Source: AP-15 sp963775875
Lineage (GTDB): Bacteria; Pseudomonadota; Alphaproteobacteria; ATCC43930; CGMCC-115725
NCBI GenBank assembly: GCA_963775875.1
Contig: CAVZKP010000022.1
Span: 1 to 64,000, forward strand
Direction of reading: 5' to 3'
Length of the DNA stretch: 64,000 nucleotides
The translations under genes and the position numbers were made by a program. Positions 44,523 to 52,328 of the stretch are shown here, piece after piece. How positions within the stretch are numbered: the first letter of the stretch is position 1; each line of letters starts with the position of its first letter. Under the pieces are notes generated by a model. The model made no database searches, was not told the DNA's origin, and worked only from the letters and a program-made list of their open reading frames with translations.

Positions 44523-46082
44523 TCAGTGCGCCTCTGCCGGCGGCGCCTTGGGTGCAGCCACCTTGCGCATCAGCGGCACGACCACGGTCGCGATCGCAAA
44601 CGCCACCATGATCGTGCGGAACGCGTCGGCAAAGGCAAGGGTCTCGGCCTCGCGGTAGGCGAGGTGCCAGAGTTGCGACAGCGCGGCCGCGTGACCGGCG
44701 ACAGGTCCGCCAAGCGCCGCGGCATACCGCTCGGTCATGCCATGCAGCAGCCGCTCCATCGCACCGTTCGCCGGCGTCAGGTTCGACGCAATGGTCACGA
44801 AATGCAGATTGGTACGGTCGTTGAGGATCGCGCCGCACACGGCAATACCGACCGCACCGCCGAGATTGCGCATCATGTTGAACAGGCCGCTCGCGTATTT
44901 GAGCCGCTCCGGCGGCAGGCTGCCGAGACCGAGGGTGACGCTCGGCGCCACCGCGAAGACCTGCGGGAAGCCGCGCAGCACCTGTGGCAGCAGCAACTCG
45001 GCCGACCCCCATTCATGGGTGATGAAGCTGAACGACCACATCGCCGCCCCGAAGCTCGCCAGCCCGAACATCATCAGCCACCGGGTGTCGATCTTGCGCG
45101 CGAGCATGACATAGACCGGCACGCCGGCAAGCGAGGCGGCGCCCGTCGAGAACACCGCGATCCCGGTCTGCCAGGCGCTGAAGCCGCGGACATAGCCCAA
45201 AAACAGCGGCGTCAGATAGATCGTCGAAAAGATGCCGATGCCGGTGACAAAGGAGAGTAGGCAGCCGAGCGAAAAGTTCCGGTTGCCGAGCGCACGCAGA
45301 TCCACGACCGGGCGGGCAAAGGTGAGGCTGCGGACGGCAAAGAGCACACCGGAAATCCCGGCGATCCAGGCGCAGGCGGTGATCGTCGCATCGTCGAACC
45401 AGTTCCAGCGCGACCCTTCTTCCAGCACGTATTCGAGGGTGCCGAGGGCGATCGCCAGCAAGACCATCCCCGGATAATCGGCGCCCTTCAGCAATGACAG
45501 ATCGGGCCGGTCGATCTTGACCAGCAAGGGCACCGAGACGGCGACCATCAGCCCCGGCGCCAGATTGATGTAGAACAGCCAGCGCCAGTCGAGCGTGTCG
45601 GTGATCCAGCCGCCGATCACCGGTCCCAGCGTCGGCGCAACCGAAGCGATGGCCCCCACCACCGCGGCCGAATAGACCCGGCGCTGGCCCTGGAAATAAT
45701 GAAACGACGAGGTGAAGACGGTCGGGATCATCGAGGCGCCGAGCAACCCCTGCAAAGCCCGGAACACGATCATGCTCTCGATGCTCCAGGCGAGCCCGCA
45801 CAGCAGGCTGGCGAGGGTGAAGCCGGCGGCTGAGGCGGCAAACAGCCAGCGTGTCGAAAACACCCGGGTCAGCCAGCCGGACAGCGGAATGACAATAATC
45901 TCGGCGATCAGATAGGCGGTCTGCACCCAGCTGATCTGATCCTGCGCCGCCGACAGACCGCCGCCGATATCCTGCAATGACGAGGCGACGATCTGGATGT
46001 CGAGCAAAGCCACGAACATGCCGACGCACATCACCGCGAACGGGACGATGCTCGGCGCGGCCGGTTGTGCGGGCATGGTCAT
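44523..46082 (-). CDS. emrB: DHA2-family multidrug exporter, EmrB-like
   Basis: The 519-residue inner-membrane protein has 14 predicted helices. Family landmarks are DIQIVASSLQDIGGGL, SWVQTAYLIAEIIVIPLSGWL, VVGAIASVAPTLGPVIGGWITD and RNLGGAVGIAVCGAILND. The start overlaps the stop of the HlyD gene as ATGA. With the EmrA-like protein it forms the inner part of a tripartite exporter. An outer-membrane TolC-type channel is not in the window. The HxlR gene upstream is the probable regulator. Confidence 0.9.
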   Translation of the reverse strand: MTMPAQPAAPSIVPFAVMCVGMFVALLDIQIVASSLQDIGGGLSAAQDQISWVQTAYLIAEIIVIPLSGWLTRVFSTRWLFAASAAGFTLASLLCGLAWSIESMIVFRALQGLLGASMIPTVFTSSFHYFQGQRRVYSAAVVGAIASVAPTLGPVIGGWITDTLDWRWLFYINLAPGLMVAVSVPLLVKIDRPDLSLLKGADYPGMVLLAIALGTLEYVLEEGSRWNWFDDATITACAWIAGISGVLFAVRSLTFARPVVDLRALGNRNFSLGCLLSFVTGIGIFSTIYLTPLFLGYVRGFSAWQTGIAVFSTGAASLAGVPVYVMLARKIDTRWLMMFGLASFGAAMWSFSFITHEWGSAELLLPQVLRGFPQVFAVAPSVTLGLGSLPPERLKYASGLFNMMRNLGGAVGIAVCGAILNDRTNLHFVTIASNLTPANGAMERLLHGMTERYAAALGGPVAGHAAALSQLWHLAYREAETLAFADAFRTIMVAFAIATVVVPLMRKVAAPKAPPAEAH

Positions 46083-47212
46083 TTGCCGTCCTTCGCCGCG
46101 GGCCCGGTGTCGACGCTGACCGTGGTCGACAGGCCGGGGCGCAACAAGCCCAAGGTCCCCTCTCCGTCTTCCACCACGATTCGCACCGGGACGCGCTGCA
46201 CGATTTTGGTGAAATTGCCGGTCGCGTTCTGCGGCGGGATCACGCTGAAGATCGCCCCGGTTGCCGGGGCGAGGCTGATCACCCGACCGGCGAATTTGTG
46301 TCCCGGCAGTACATCGGCGACGATCGCCGCCCGCTGCCCCGGCCGCATCCGCGCCAGTTCATCCTCTTTGAAGTTGGCGTCGATCCAAAGTCCGTGCGCG
46401 GGGACGATCGACAGCAATGCCGTGCCGACAGTTGCATATGCACCTATTTGCGCGCTCCGGTCGGCGATGTACCCGTCGATCGGCGAGCGAATCCTGGTGT
46501 AGCCGAGATCGAGCTCGGCGCTGCGCAAATCGGCCTGCGCCTGGGCTTGACTCGCCGCGGTTTCGGCGATTTCGGTATCGAGCACGGCGAGCTGCTGGCG
46601 GGCGGCGTCGAGACCGGCCTCGCCGGAGCGAACCGTCGCCTCCGCCTTGCGGTCGGCGGCAAATGCCTTCTGGTAGGTCTGCAACGAACCAAATGTAGAC
46701 ACCGCCAGGGCGTGATAGCGCACGGCGTCCTCGTGGGCGAAACCGGCTTCCGCTTGTTTGGCCAGAAGATCGGCCCCGGCCTGATCGATCATCGATTGCT
46801 GCAGCGCGTATTTCGCATGCAGATTGGCCAGCGCCGCTGTCTGGTGCCGGACCACGGCCTCGGCATGGGCCAGATCGGCCTGATAGTCGCGGTCGTCGAG
46901 CTGGATCAGCAATTGGCCGGCATGCACGAACTGATTGTCGCCGACCAGGATCTTGTCGACGAAGCCGGCGACATGCGGCGACAGGGTAGTGACATTGCCG
47001 CCGACATAGGCGTCGTCGGTGGTCTCGATAAACCGCCCGACCCGCCACCAATCCCAGCCGTACCAGCCGATCCCGCCGGCGGCGATCACGCCGATCAGCG
47101 CAAGCGCAAGGCGTCGGTTGGAGCGGAAGCGTCGCCGGGCGGCGAGGATGCCGCGCAGACCGTCCGGGGCGATGTCGCCCGTCGCTGCGCGGTCGAGAAC
47201 TTGTGTGCTCAT
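46079..47212 (-). CDS. emrA: HlyD/EmrA-type membrane fusion protein
   Basis: The 377-residue protein has a short cytoplasmic N-terminus, one membrane anchor (LALALIGVIAAGGIGWYGW near residue 38), a biotinyl-lipoyl-like domain in TTDDAYVGGNVTTLSPHVAGFVDKI, a central helical hairpin (about residues 110-230) and a beta-barrel with LSIVPAHGLWIDANFKEDELARM. This is the classical EmrA layout. It links the EmrB pump to an outer-membrane channel. Its stop overlaps the EmrB start and its own start overlaps the HxlR stop as ATGA, so the three are one translationally coupled operon. Confidence 0.91.
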   Translation of the reverse strand: MSTQVLDRAATGDIAPDGLRGILAARRRFRSNRRLALALIGVIAAGGIGWYGWDWWRVGRFIETTDDAYVGGNVTTLSPHVAGFVDKILVGDNQFVHAGQLLIQLDDRDYQADLAHAEAVVRHQTAALANLHAKYALQQSMIDQAGADLLAKQAEAGFAHEDAVRYHALAVSTFGSLQTYQKAFAADRKAEATVRSGEAGLDAARQQLAVLDTEIAETAASQAQAQADLRSAELDLGYTRIRSPIDGYIADRSAQIGAYATVGTALLSIVPAHGLWIDANFKEDELARMRPGQRAAIVADVLPGHKFAGRVISLAPATGAIFSVIPPQNATGNFTKIVQRVPVRIVVEDGEGTLGLLRPGLSTTVSVDTGPAAKDGK

Positions 47213-47721
47213 GCTTCGCTCCCCTGCGCAAAGGGCCGGCGGCCGCGCTCTGCAAGACGGCGGCGCACCCCCTCATCGGCGGCGGGTCCGGGAACAACCG
47301 CGAAATCCGGCCCGGCAATCTCCTCGCCGGTGGCGCCGTCGACCACGACCGGCTCGACTTTCGCGCCGGTTCGCAGATCCATCAGCTGCACCGAAGCGCC
47401 TTCGGGGGCGAAGTGGCGGTTGCCCCAGGCGAGCAGTGCCAGCAGCACCGGATGGAAATCCCGGCCCCGCTCGGTCAAGACATATTCGTCGCGCGGTGGA
47501 TGCTCGCGGTAGCGCCGCCGCTCCAGCAGGCCGGCTTCGACCAGCGCGTTCAGCCGGCGCGTCAGCATGTTGGATGCGACGCCGAGGCTCTTCTGAAACT
47601 CGTCGAACCGCCTCAAACCATAGAACGCGTCGCGCAGGATCAGGATCGACCACCACTCGCCGACCCGGTCGAGGCTGCGCGCGATCGGGCAATGCATGTT
47701 GCCAAAGCTCTTGCGCTGCAT
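47209..47721 (-). CDS. HxlR-family transcriptional regulator
   Basis: The 170-residue protein begins MQRKSFGNMHCPIARSLDRVGEWWSILILRDAFYG, the HxlR signature with the conserved Cys (CPIA) and Arg-Trp region. The winged helix continues in FQKSLGVASNMLTRRLNALVEAGLL and YVLTERGRDFHPVL. The ATG at 47721 was chosen over one six codons upstream since it starts the conserved region. It heads the emrA-emrB operon and its own promoter contains a perfect palindrome, so it should repress the pump until a ligand or oxidant is present. Confidence 0.9.
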   Translation of the reverse strand: MQRKSFGNMHCPIARSLDRVGEWWSILILRDAFYGLRRFDEFQKSLGVASNMLTRRLNALVEAGLLERRRYREHPPRDEYVLTERGRDFHPVLLALLAWGNRHFAPEGASVQLMDLRTGAKVEPVVVDGATGEEIAGPDFAVVPGPAADEGVRRRLAERGRRPFAQGSEA

Positions 47722-47741
47722 GGGCCGCCCTCCCGACATTG

Positions 47742-47758
47742 ACTTGCATCATGCAAGT
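47742..47758 (-). promoter_or_regulatory. HxlR operator palindrome
   Basis: ACTTGCAT-C-ATGCAAGT is a perfect 8-base inverted repeat centred 29 bases before the HxlR start. HxlR-type regulators commonly bind such ACTTGCA-type inverted repeats in their own promoter. Confidence 0.65.
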
Positions 47759-47986
47759 AACACTGCCGCGGCGAGCGTCAAGAGGCTGCCACATGGATTT
47801 TGCCGAAAATCTCCGGCCCCTCGCGCGCCAGCGGAGTCCGACTAGGCAAGTTTTGCGATCAAAGCGCAGGCAGCCGAACGAAGGAGCGCTTTTCAGCACC
47901 CCCACTGAGGGTGATCGGCGCGTGCGCCGGCGTGGGGTGCGCGATCCTGCTGATTGTGTCGGTATTCGATTTCCAGTTCGATCCGG

Positions 47987-48472
47987 TCAGCTGTCTCGAT
48001 GGATCGGGTCGACCCAGCGGACCTGTTCGGGGCGCTCGACCGGCTCGATGTCGAGATTGACGACGACCGCCTCGTTGTCGCTGCGCACCAGCACGCATTC
48101 GAGCGTCTCATCGGAGGACGCGTTGATCTCCTGATGCGGCACATAGGGCGGGACAAAGATGAAATCGCCCGGCCCCGCCTCGGCGACGTATTCGAGATGG
48201 TCGCCCCAGCGCATCCGCGCCCGGCCCTTCAGCACATAGATCACGCTTTCGAGCGCGCCGTGGTGATGCGCGCCGGTCTTGGCGTTGGCGTGGATCTTGA
48301 CCGTGCCGGCCCAGATCTTTTGCGCGCCGACCCGGGCGAAATTGATCGCCGCGGCCCGGTCCATGCCCGGCGTCTGCGCGGTATTCGGATCAAGCTGGTC
48401 GCCCGGGATGACCTTGACGCCGTGGACTTTCCAATCGACCCGCTGATGCCCGTGATCGTGGCCGCTGCTCAT
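47987..48472 (-). CDS. Cupin-domain protein with N-terminal His cluster
   Basis: The 161-residue protein opens SSGHDHGHQRVDW, a His cluster that could bind metal. The cupin motif 1 reads TGAHHHGALESVIYVLKGRARMRWGD (landmark, about residues 65-90) with three adjacent His and the Glu, and motif 2 reads PGDFIFVPPYVPHQEIN. All metal ligands of a monocupin are present. It lies before the divergent PadR gene. Its role could be metal handling or decarboxylation; the sequence does not decide. Confidence 0.78.
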   Translation of the reverse strand: MSSGHDHGHQRVDWKVHGVKVIPGDQLDPNTAQTPGMDRAAAINFARVGAQKIWAGTVKIHANAKTGAHHHGALESVIYVLKGRARMRWGDHLEYVAEAGPGDFIFVPPYVPHQEINASSDETLECVLVRSDNEAVVVNLDIEPVERPEQVRWVDPIHRDS

Positions 48473-48553
48473 CGCGATCGCCTCGTTTCGCTTGGGAGGC
48501 GCGATTTTATCACGCGGGTCGGCGTTTCAAAGGGCTTGAAATAGACTCGGTTT

Positions 48554-48577
48554 AGATATATCTATAGTTTCGATATA
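48554..48577 (+). promoter_or_regulatory. Inverted repeats in the PadR promoter
   Basis: AGATATATCT (48554-48563) is a perfect palindrome. It overlaps a larger inverted pair, TATATC (48557-48562) and GATATA (48572-48577), with a nine-base spacer. E. coli YqjI binds similar TATATC/GATATA-type repeats. The site is 20 bases before the PadR start and is well placed for autorepression. Confidence 0.55.
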
Positions 48578-48597
48578 ACGAAATGAGGTTTATCAAA

Positions 48598-49176
48598 ATG
48601 TTTAGACACCCACACCCACATGGTCACGGCGACAGGCGACATGCCCATGGTGGTTTCGGCCACGGCGGCGGACGTTTCGGCGGGCATCGCGGCGGGGGCC
48701 GGGGCGGACGGGTCGCCCGGGTCTTCGACCACGGCGATTTGCGCTATGTGCTGTTGCACCTGATCGCCGAGAAGCCGCGCTACGGCTATGAGCTGATCAA
48801 GGCGATCGAGGAGCAGGTCGGCGGCATGTACAGCCCGAGCCCGGGCGTGATCTACCCGACCCTGACCTTGCTCGAAGAGCTCGGTTATTTGCAGCCCGAA
48901 ATCGCCGAGGGCACCCGCAAGCTCTATTCGATCACCGGGGAAGGCGCCGCCTTTCTCGCCGCCAATCGGGCGCTGGTCGATGCGATCCTCGGCCGCATGG
49001 CCGAGATTAGCCGGGTTTATGCTGGCGGGCCGGCGCCGGAGATCCGCCGTGCCATGCAAAATTTGGAGCAGGCGCTGTCGATCCGGCTCGGCAAGGGCCC
49101 GCTCGATACGGCTCAATTGCGCACAATCACCGAAGCGCTTGACCGCGTCGCCGGCGAAATCGAACGGGGTCCGTGA
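48598..49176 (+). CDS. PadR-family regulator with His/Gly-rich metal-binding N-terminus (YqjI-like)
   Basis: The 192-residue protein starts with a region of alternating His, Pro, Gly and Arg (MFRHPHPHGHGDRRHAHGG, followed by Gly/Arg-rich sequence to about residue 40) that would bind a transition metal. The PadR winged helix follows: DLRYVLLHLIAEKPRYGYELIKAI, MYSPSPGVIYPTLTLLEELGYL, landmarks near residues 45-100. E. coli YqjI has the same architecture, binds Fe or Ni in its His-rich part and represses yqjH. No YqjH-like reductase is next to it. The GAGG site nine bases before 48598 supports this start over the ATG 15 bases earlier. Confidence 0.82.
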   Translation: MFRHPHPHGHGDRRHAHGGFGHGGGRFGGHRGGGRGGRVARVFDHGDLRYVLLHLIAEKPRYGYELIKAIEEQVGGMYSPSPGVIYPTLTLLEELGYLQPEIAEGTRKLYSITGEGAAFLAANRALVDAILGRMAEISRVYAGGPAPEIRRAMQNLEQALSIRLGKGPLDTAQLRTITEALDRVAGEIERGP

Positions 49177-49289
49177 GGTCACCGTGCCGATCCCGGTTGT
49201 TGAAAGCTGTTTCGTGATCGCCTGCGCCATTGCAATACTGTTGGTGCTGCTCGTGCCATAGTCGAGAAACCCGAATCGCCGGTGATCAT

Positions 49290-50216
49290 ATGAAGCTCGC
49301 GGTGCCCGATCTGATCTCGAATTCCTATTTCCCGGCGGCGGCGGCGGTCGAGCTCGGCTTCTTCAAGGAGGAAGGGCTCGACATCATCCTCGAACTGGTG
49401 TTTCCGGTCGACCGGGCCTATCGCGAGCTGCGCGACGGCAACATCGATTTCGTCGGCGGTTCGGCCCATTCGGCATTGGCCGCCTTCCCCGAATGGGAGG
49501 GCGCCAAATTGCTCTGCGCCCAGGCGCAGGGCATGTACTGGTTCCTGGTCATGCGCGCCGATCTCGGTGCCCGCCGCGGCGATGTCGGCGTGGTCAGGGG
49601 CCGCAGCATCGGCGCCGCACCCTGGGTCGAGATGGGGCTGCGGCGGCTGCTGATCGAAGCCGGGATCGACCTCGAGCGCGACCGGGTCACGATCGCCCCG
49701 GTGCCGGGGACGACGGGGGCCGGGATCGTCAATTTCGGGGTCAGTGCGGCCAAGGCGCTCGAAGACGGCCTGATCGACGGGTTCTGGGCCAATGGCATGG
49801 GCGCCGAGATCGCGCTGCGCCGCGGCGTCGGCACGATCGTCCTCGATGTCCGTCGCGGCGACGGGCCGAAACCCGCCTTCAACTATACGATGTCGGCATT
49901 GGCCGCGACCGACCGGCTGATCGACGGTTCGCCTGACGCGGCGGCGGCGGCAGTGCGCGCCTTGGTCAAGACCCAGGCCGCGCTAAAAGCCGATGTTGCC
50001 CGTGCGACCGAGGTTGGACAAAGGCTGTTCCCGCCCGCCGAGGCGGCGCTGATCGCCGAGCTGATCCGCCGCGACCTGCCCTATTACGACCCGTCAATTT
50101 CTCCCGAATTTGTCGCCGGCATGAACCAGTTCGCCCGCGACCTCGGGATTCTGCACGGCGACATCCCCTACGACAAAGTCGTAGCCATCCAATTCGCCGA
50201 TCTATGGCGCGGTTGA
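49290..50216 (+). CDS. ABC-type nitrate/sulfonate/taurine solute-binding protein (NMT1/SsuA-like), no signal peptide
   Basis: The 308-residue protein starts MKLAVPDLISNSYFPAAAAVELGFFKEEGLDI, the NMT1/THI5-like opening with AELGFF-EGLD. NIDFVGGSAHSALAAFP and LIDGFWANGMGAEIALRRG follow, as in SsuA/TauA proteins. There is no signal peptide and no permease or ATPase gene near it. It may be a cytoplasmic ligand-binding protein, or the N-terminus may lie further upstream. It ends just before the FG-GAP gene, which is on the other strand. Confidence 0.75.
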   Translation: MKLAVPDLISNSYFPAAAAVELGFFKEEGLDIILELVFPVDRAYRELRDGNIDFVGGSAHSALAAFPEWEGAKLLCAQAQGMYWFLVMRADLGARRGDVGVVRGRSIGAAPWVEMGLRRLLIEAGIDLERDRVTIAPVPGTTGAGIVNFGVSAAKALEDGLIDGFWANGMGAEIALRRGVGTIVLDVRRGDGPKPAFNYTMSALAATDRLIDGSPDAAAAAVRALVKTQAALKADVARATEVGQRLFPPAEAALIAELIRRDLPYYDPSISPEFVAGMNQFARDLGILHGDIPYDKVVAIQFADLWRG

Positions 50217-50226
50217 GCGGACGGGG

Positions 50227-51110
50227 TCATTCGCCGATGGCGTACCAGCTTGGCCCGGGGTTCGTCCCGACCAGCGCCTCGGTGGTGGGGGTGGCGCCGT
50301 TCATCTCCCAGATCGCAACCTGGCCGCTGGTGTTCTGAAACAGGATGTCGGACTTGCCGTCGCCGTTGAAGTCGCCGGTGCCGATGGCGTGCCAGCTCGG
50401 CCCGGGGTTCGCCCCGACCAGCGCCTCGGTGGTGGGGGTGGCGCCGTTCATCAGCCAGATCGCAACCTGGCCGCTGGTGTTCTGAAACAGGATGTCGGAC
50501 TTGCCGTCGCCGTTGAAGTCGCCGGTGCCGATGGCGTGCCAGCTCGGACCGGGGTTCGCCCCGACCAGCGCCTCGGTGGTGGGGGTGGCGCCGTTCATCA
50601 GCCAGATCGCAACCTGGCCGCTGGTGTTCTGAAACAGGATGTCGGACTTGCCGTCGCCGTTGAAGTCGCCGGTGCCGATGACGTGCCAGCTCGGCCCGGG
50701 GTTCGCTCCGACCAGCGCCTCGGTGGTGGGGGTGGTGCCGTTCATCAGCCAGATCGCAACCTGGCCGCTGGTGTTCTGAAACAGGATGTCGGACTTGCCG
50801 TCGCCGTTGAAGTCGCCGGTGCCGATGGCGTGCCAGCTCGGACCGGGGTTCGCTCCGACCAGCGCCTCGGTGGTGGGGGTGGTGCCGTTCATCAGCCAGA
50901 TCGCGACTGGCCGTCGGGTTCTGCCACAGGATGTCCGACCGACTGGCGTCCGTAGTCGCCGGTCCCGATCACGTGCCAGCTCGGCCCGGGTTCGCCCCGA
51001 CCAGCGCCTCGGAGATCGGCGGTGGTCGCCGTTCATCAGCCAGATCGCCGCCTGGCCATCTCGTGTTCTGCCACAGGATGTCGGACTGCCGTGCGGCGTT
51101 GAAGTCGCTG
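50227..51110. repeat. Tandem 147-bp coding repeats
   Basis: The landmark GTGTTCTGAAACAGG recurs at 50330, 50477, 50624 and 50771, exactly 147 bases apart. Units are nearly identical at the DNA level, differing at a few positions. Two further copies begin near 50917 and 51063, now with errors. The near-identity means recent duplication or gene conversion. Confidence 0.9.
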
Positions 51111-52207
51111 CGTCGGCTCACCGCTGTCGCGTATGCAGTCGCTGATCGCCGCGGATCGTGGCGGTCGGTGCTCGTCGCGTGACGACACCGACCGTTGCGG
51201 TGCCGCCACGATGTGCCGTACCGCCACGCCGCGTCGAGGTACGCGGCCGACGGGGATCGTGGCGCTCACCGTATTGTCGATCCCGCCCGACTTGCGGACT
51301 TCGCGACGTAGACCTTGCTGCCGTCGAGATCGCCGCCATCCGGTACGCAGCATGCCGACGGACCTGTGCTCCCGGTCGCGCGTCGCGATCGCGACCGTGT
51401 TGCGCCAGTCGTCGTGATGCTGCGCCTCACCGCACGCCGTAGGGTCCTTGCCGCGGCGATCACGGCGCTACCGGTTACCGTCGGTCGATAACCGACACAG
51501 TTCGTCGGATGTCGCGCGTTGCAGTGATCAGTTACCGGCGACCAGCTCTGAACCGTGCATAGCTTCGATCCGCTAATTGCCGGCGAACCATGACACTGAG
51601 CATCGATCCGGCTGGCCGTCGATCGACTTACCGTCACTCGTCCAGACCATTGCCGCCAGGAGTGTCGAAGCTGACATGTCCGGGAATTGCGCGTGATAGC
51701 CGCCAGCCGGAATGTCGATCCGCGCCAGATCGTGCTCCGCCCGACTCGGTCAGAACCACAGCGGCGCCGTCGGGACCAGCGGTTAGTGCCGTCTGAAGCG
51801 AAGTTGCGCAGTCTTGTGAGCGGGCGTAGTTCGACGATCGTGCCCTGGCGTCGTGAATGCGCGCCAATATCGCAGCGCAGTCGCGTAAAGCCACCACCGG
51901 CGCCGTCGGCGCACGGCGAGCAATGCGCGGCATCGGTGAGCGCCTCCAGCGTACAGCTACGCGGAAATGCTCGCACTACGCAAGGCCGTCGCATGCGCTC
52001 TATTCTGCCGCGGATTGCCGCCTGCCGCAGTGACCACAGCTCTCATCCGGGTCCGCTCGCGATCGCTGCAGATCGTCGCGCTGACCGGGTGAGCAAGCGC
52101 GATCCGATGCTCTGTGCCGGCGCCTGACACCAACCGAAGCGCCAGCCCGTCAGGGTCGCCGCCACGCCAATCGCGAGCGCGGTCCAGCCCGTTTGACCCA
52201 GTGCCAT
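50227..52207 (-). CDS. FG-GAP/VCBS-repeat secreted protein; 5' two-thirds disrupted in this sequence
   Basis: The readable C-terminal part consists of 49-residue units with GDFNGDGKSDILFQN and QVAIWLMNG, the calcium-binding FG-GAP signature D-x-N-x-D-G-x-x-D seen in integrin-alpha-like beta-propellers. Upstream of about 50.9 kb (towards the 5' end) the same unit can be followed for two more copies, but with many small insertions, deletions and substitutions. A plausible start is at 52207, where an AGGGAGG site precedes MALGQTGWTALAIGVAATLTGW, a signal-peptide-like segment. The protein would be about 650 residues and act at the cell surface or outside. The 51.1-52.2 kb part has no recognisable domain in any frame. 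Confidence 0.5.
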
Positions 52208-52268
52208 TGCGCTCGCCTCCCTTGATCGCGGCGTGTCGCCGTATATTGCGGTTGAAACTGTTACTTAT

Positions 52269-52284
52269 TGACATACGAATGTCA
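52269..52284. promoter_or_regulatory. Palindrome in the promoter region between the FG-GAP gene and the FAD dehydrogenase
   Basis: TGACAT-acga-ATGTCA is a perfect inverted repeat within the AT-rich divergent region, preceded by T to make TTGACA. A TATAAA lies at 52296-52301 but is not well spaced. It may be an operator for the divergent pair. Confidence 0.4.
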
Positions 52285-52328
52285 CATAAATGCCATATAA
52301 ATGACCATAACGCAACCGAGAGGTGACG

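Noticed and set aside
45977..47512. A 511-codon rightward frame opposite emrA and the HxlR gene
   Set aside because: Antisense shadow with no recognisable domain; emrA and hxlR have full conserved features.
49184..49261. A 25-codon hydrophobic reading frame starting with GTG after the PadR gene
   Set aside because: No ribosome site is convincing and the sequence is too short to separate from chance; it overlaps the leader of the next gene.
50227..51110. CRISPR-like array
   Set aside because: The 147-base units have no spacers between them and encode an uninterrupted FG-GAP protein.
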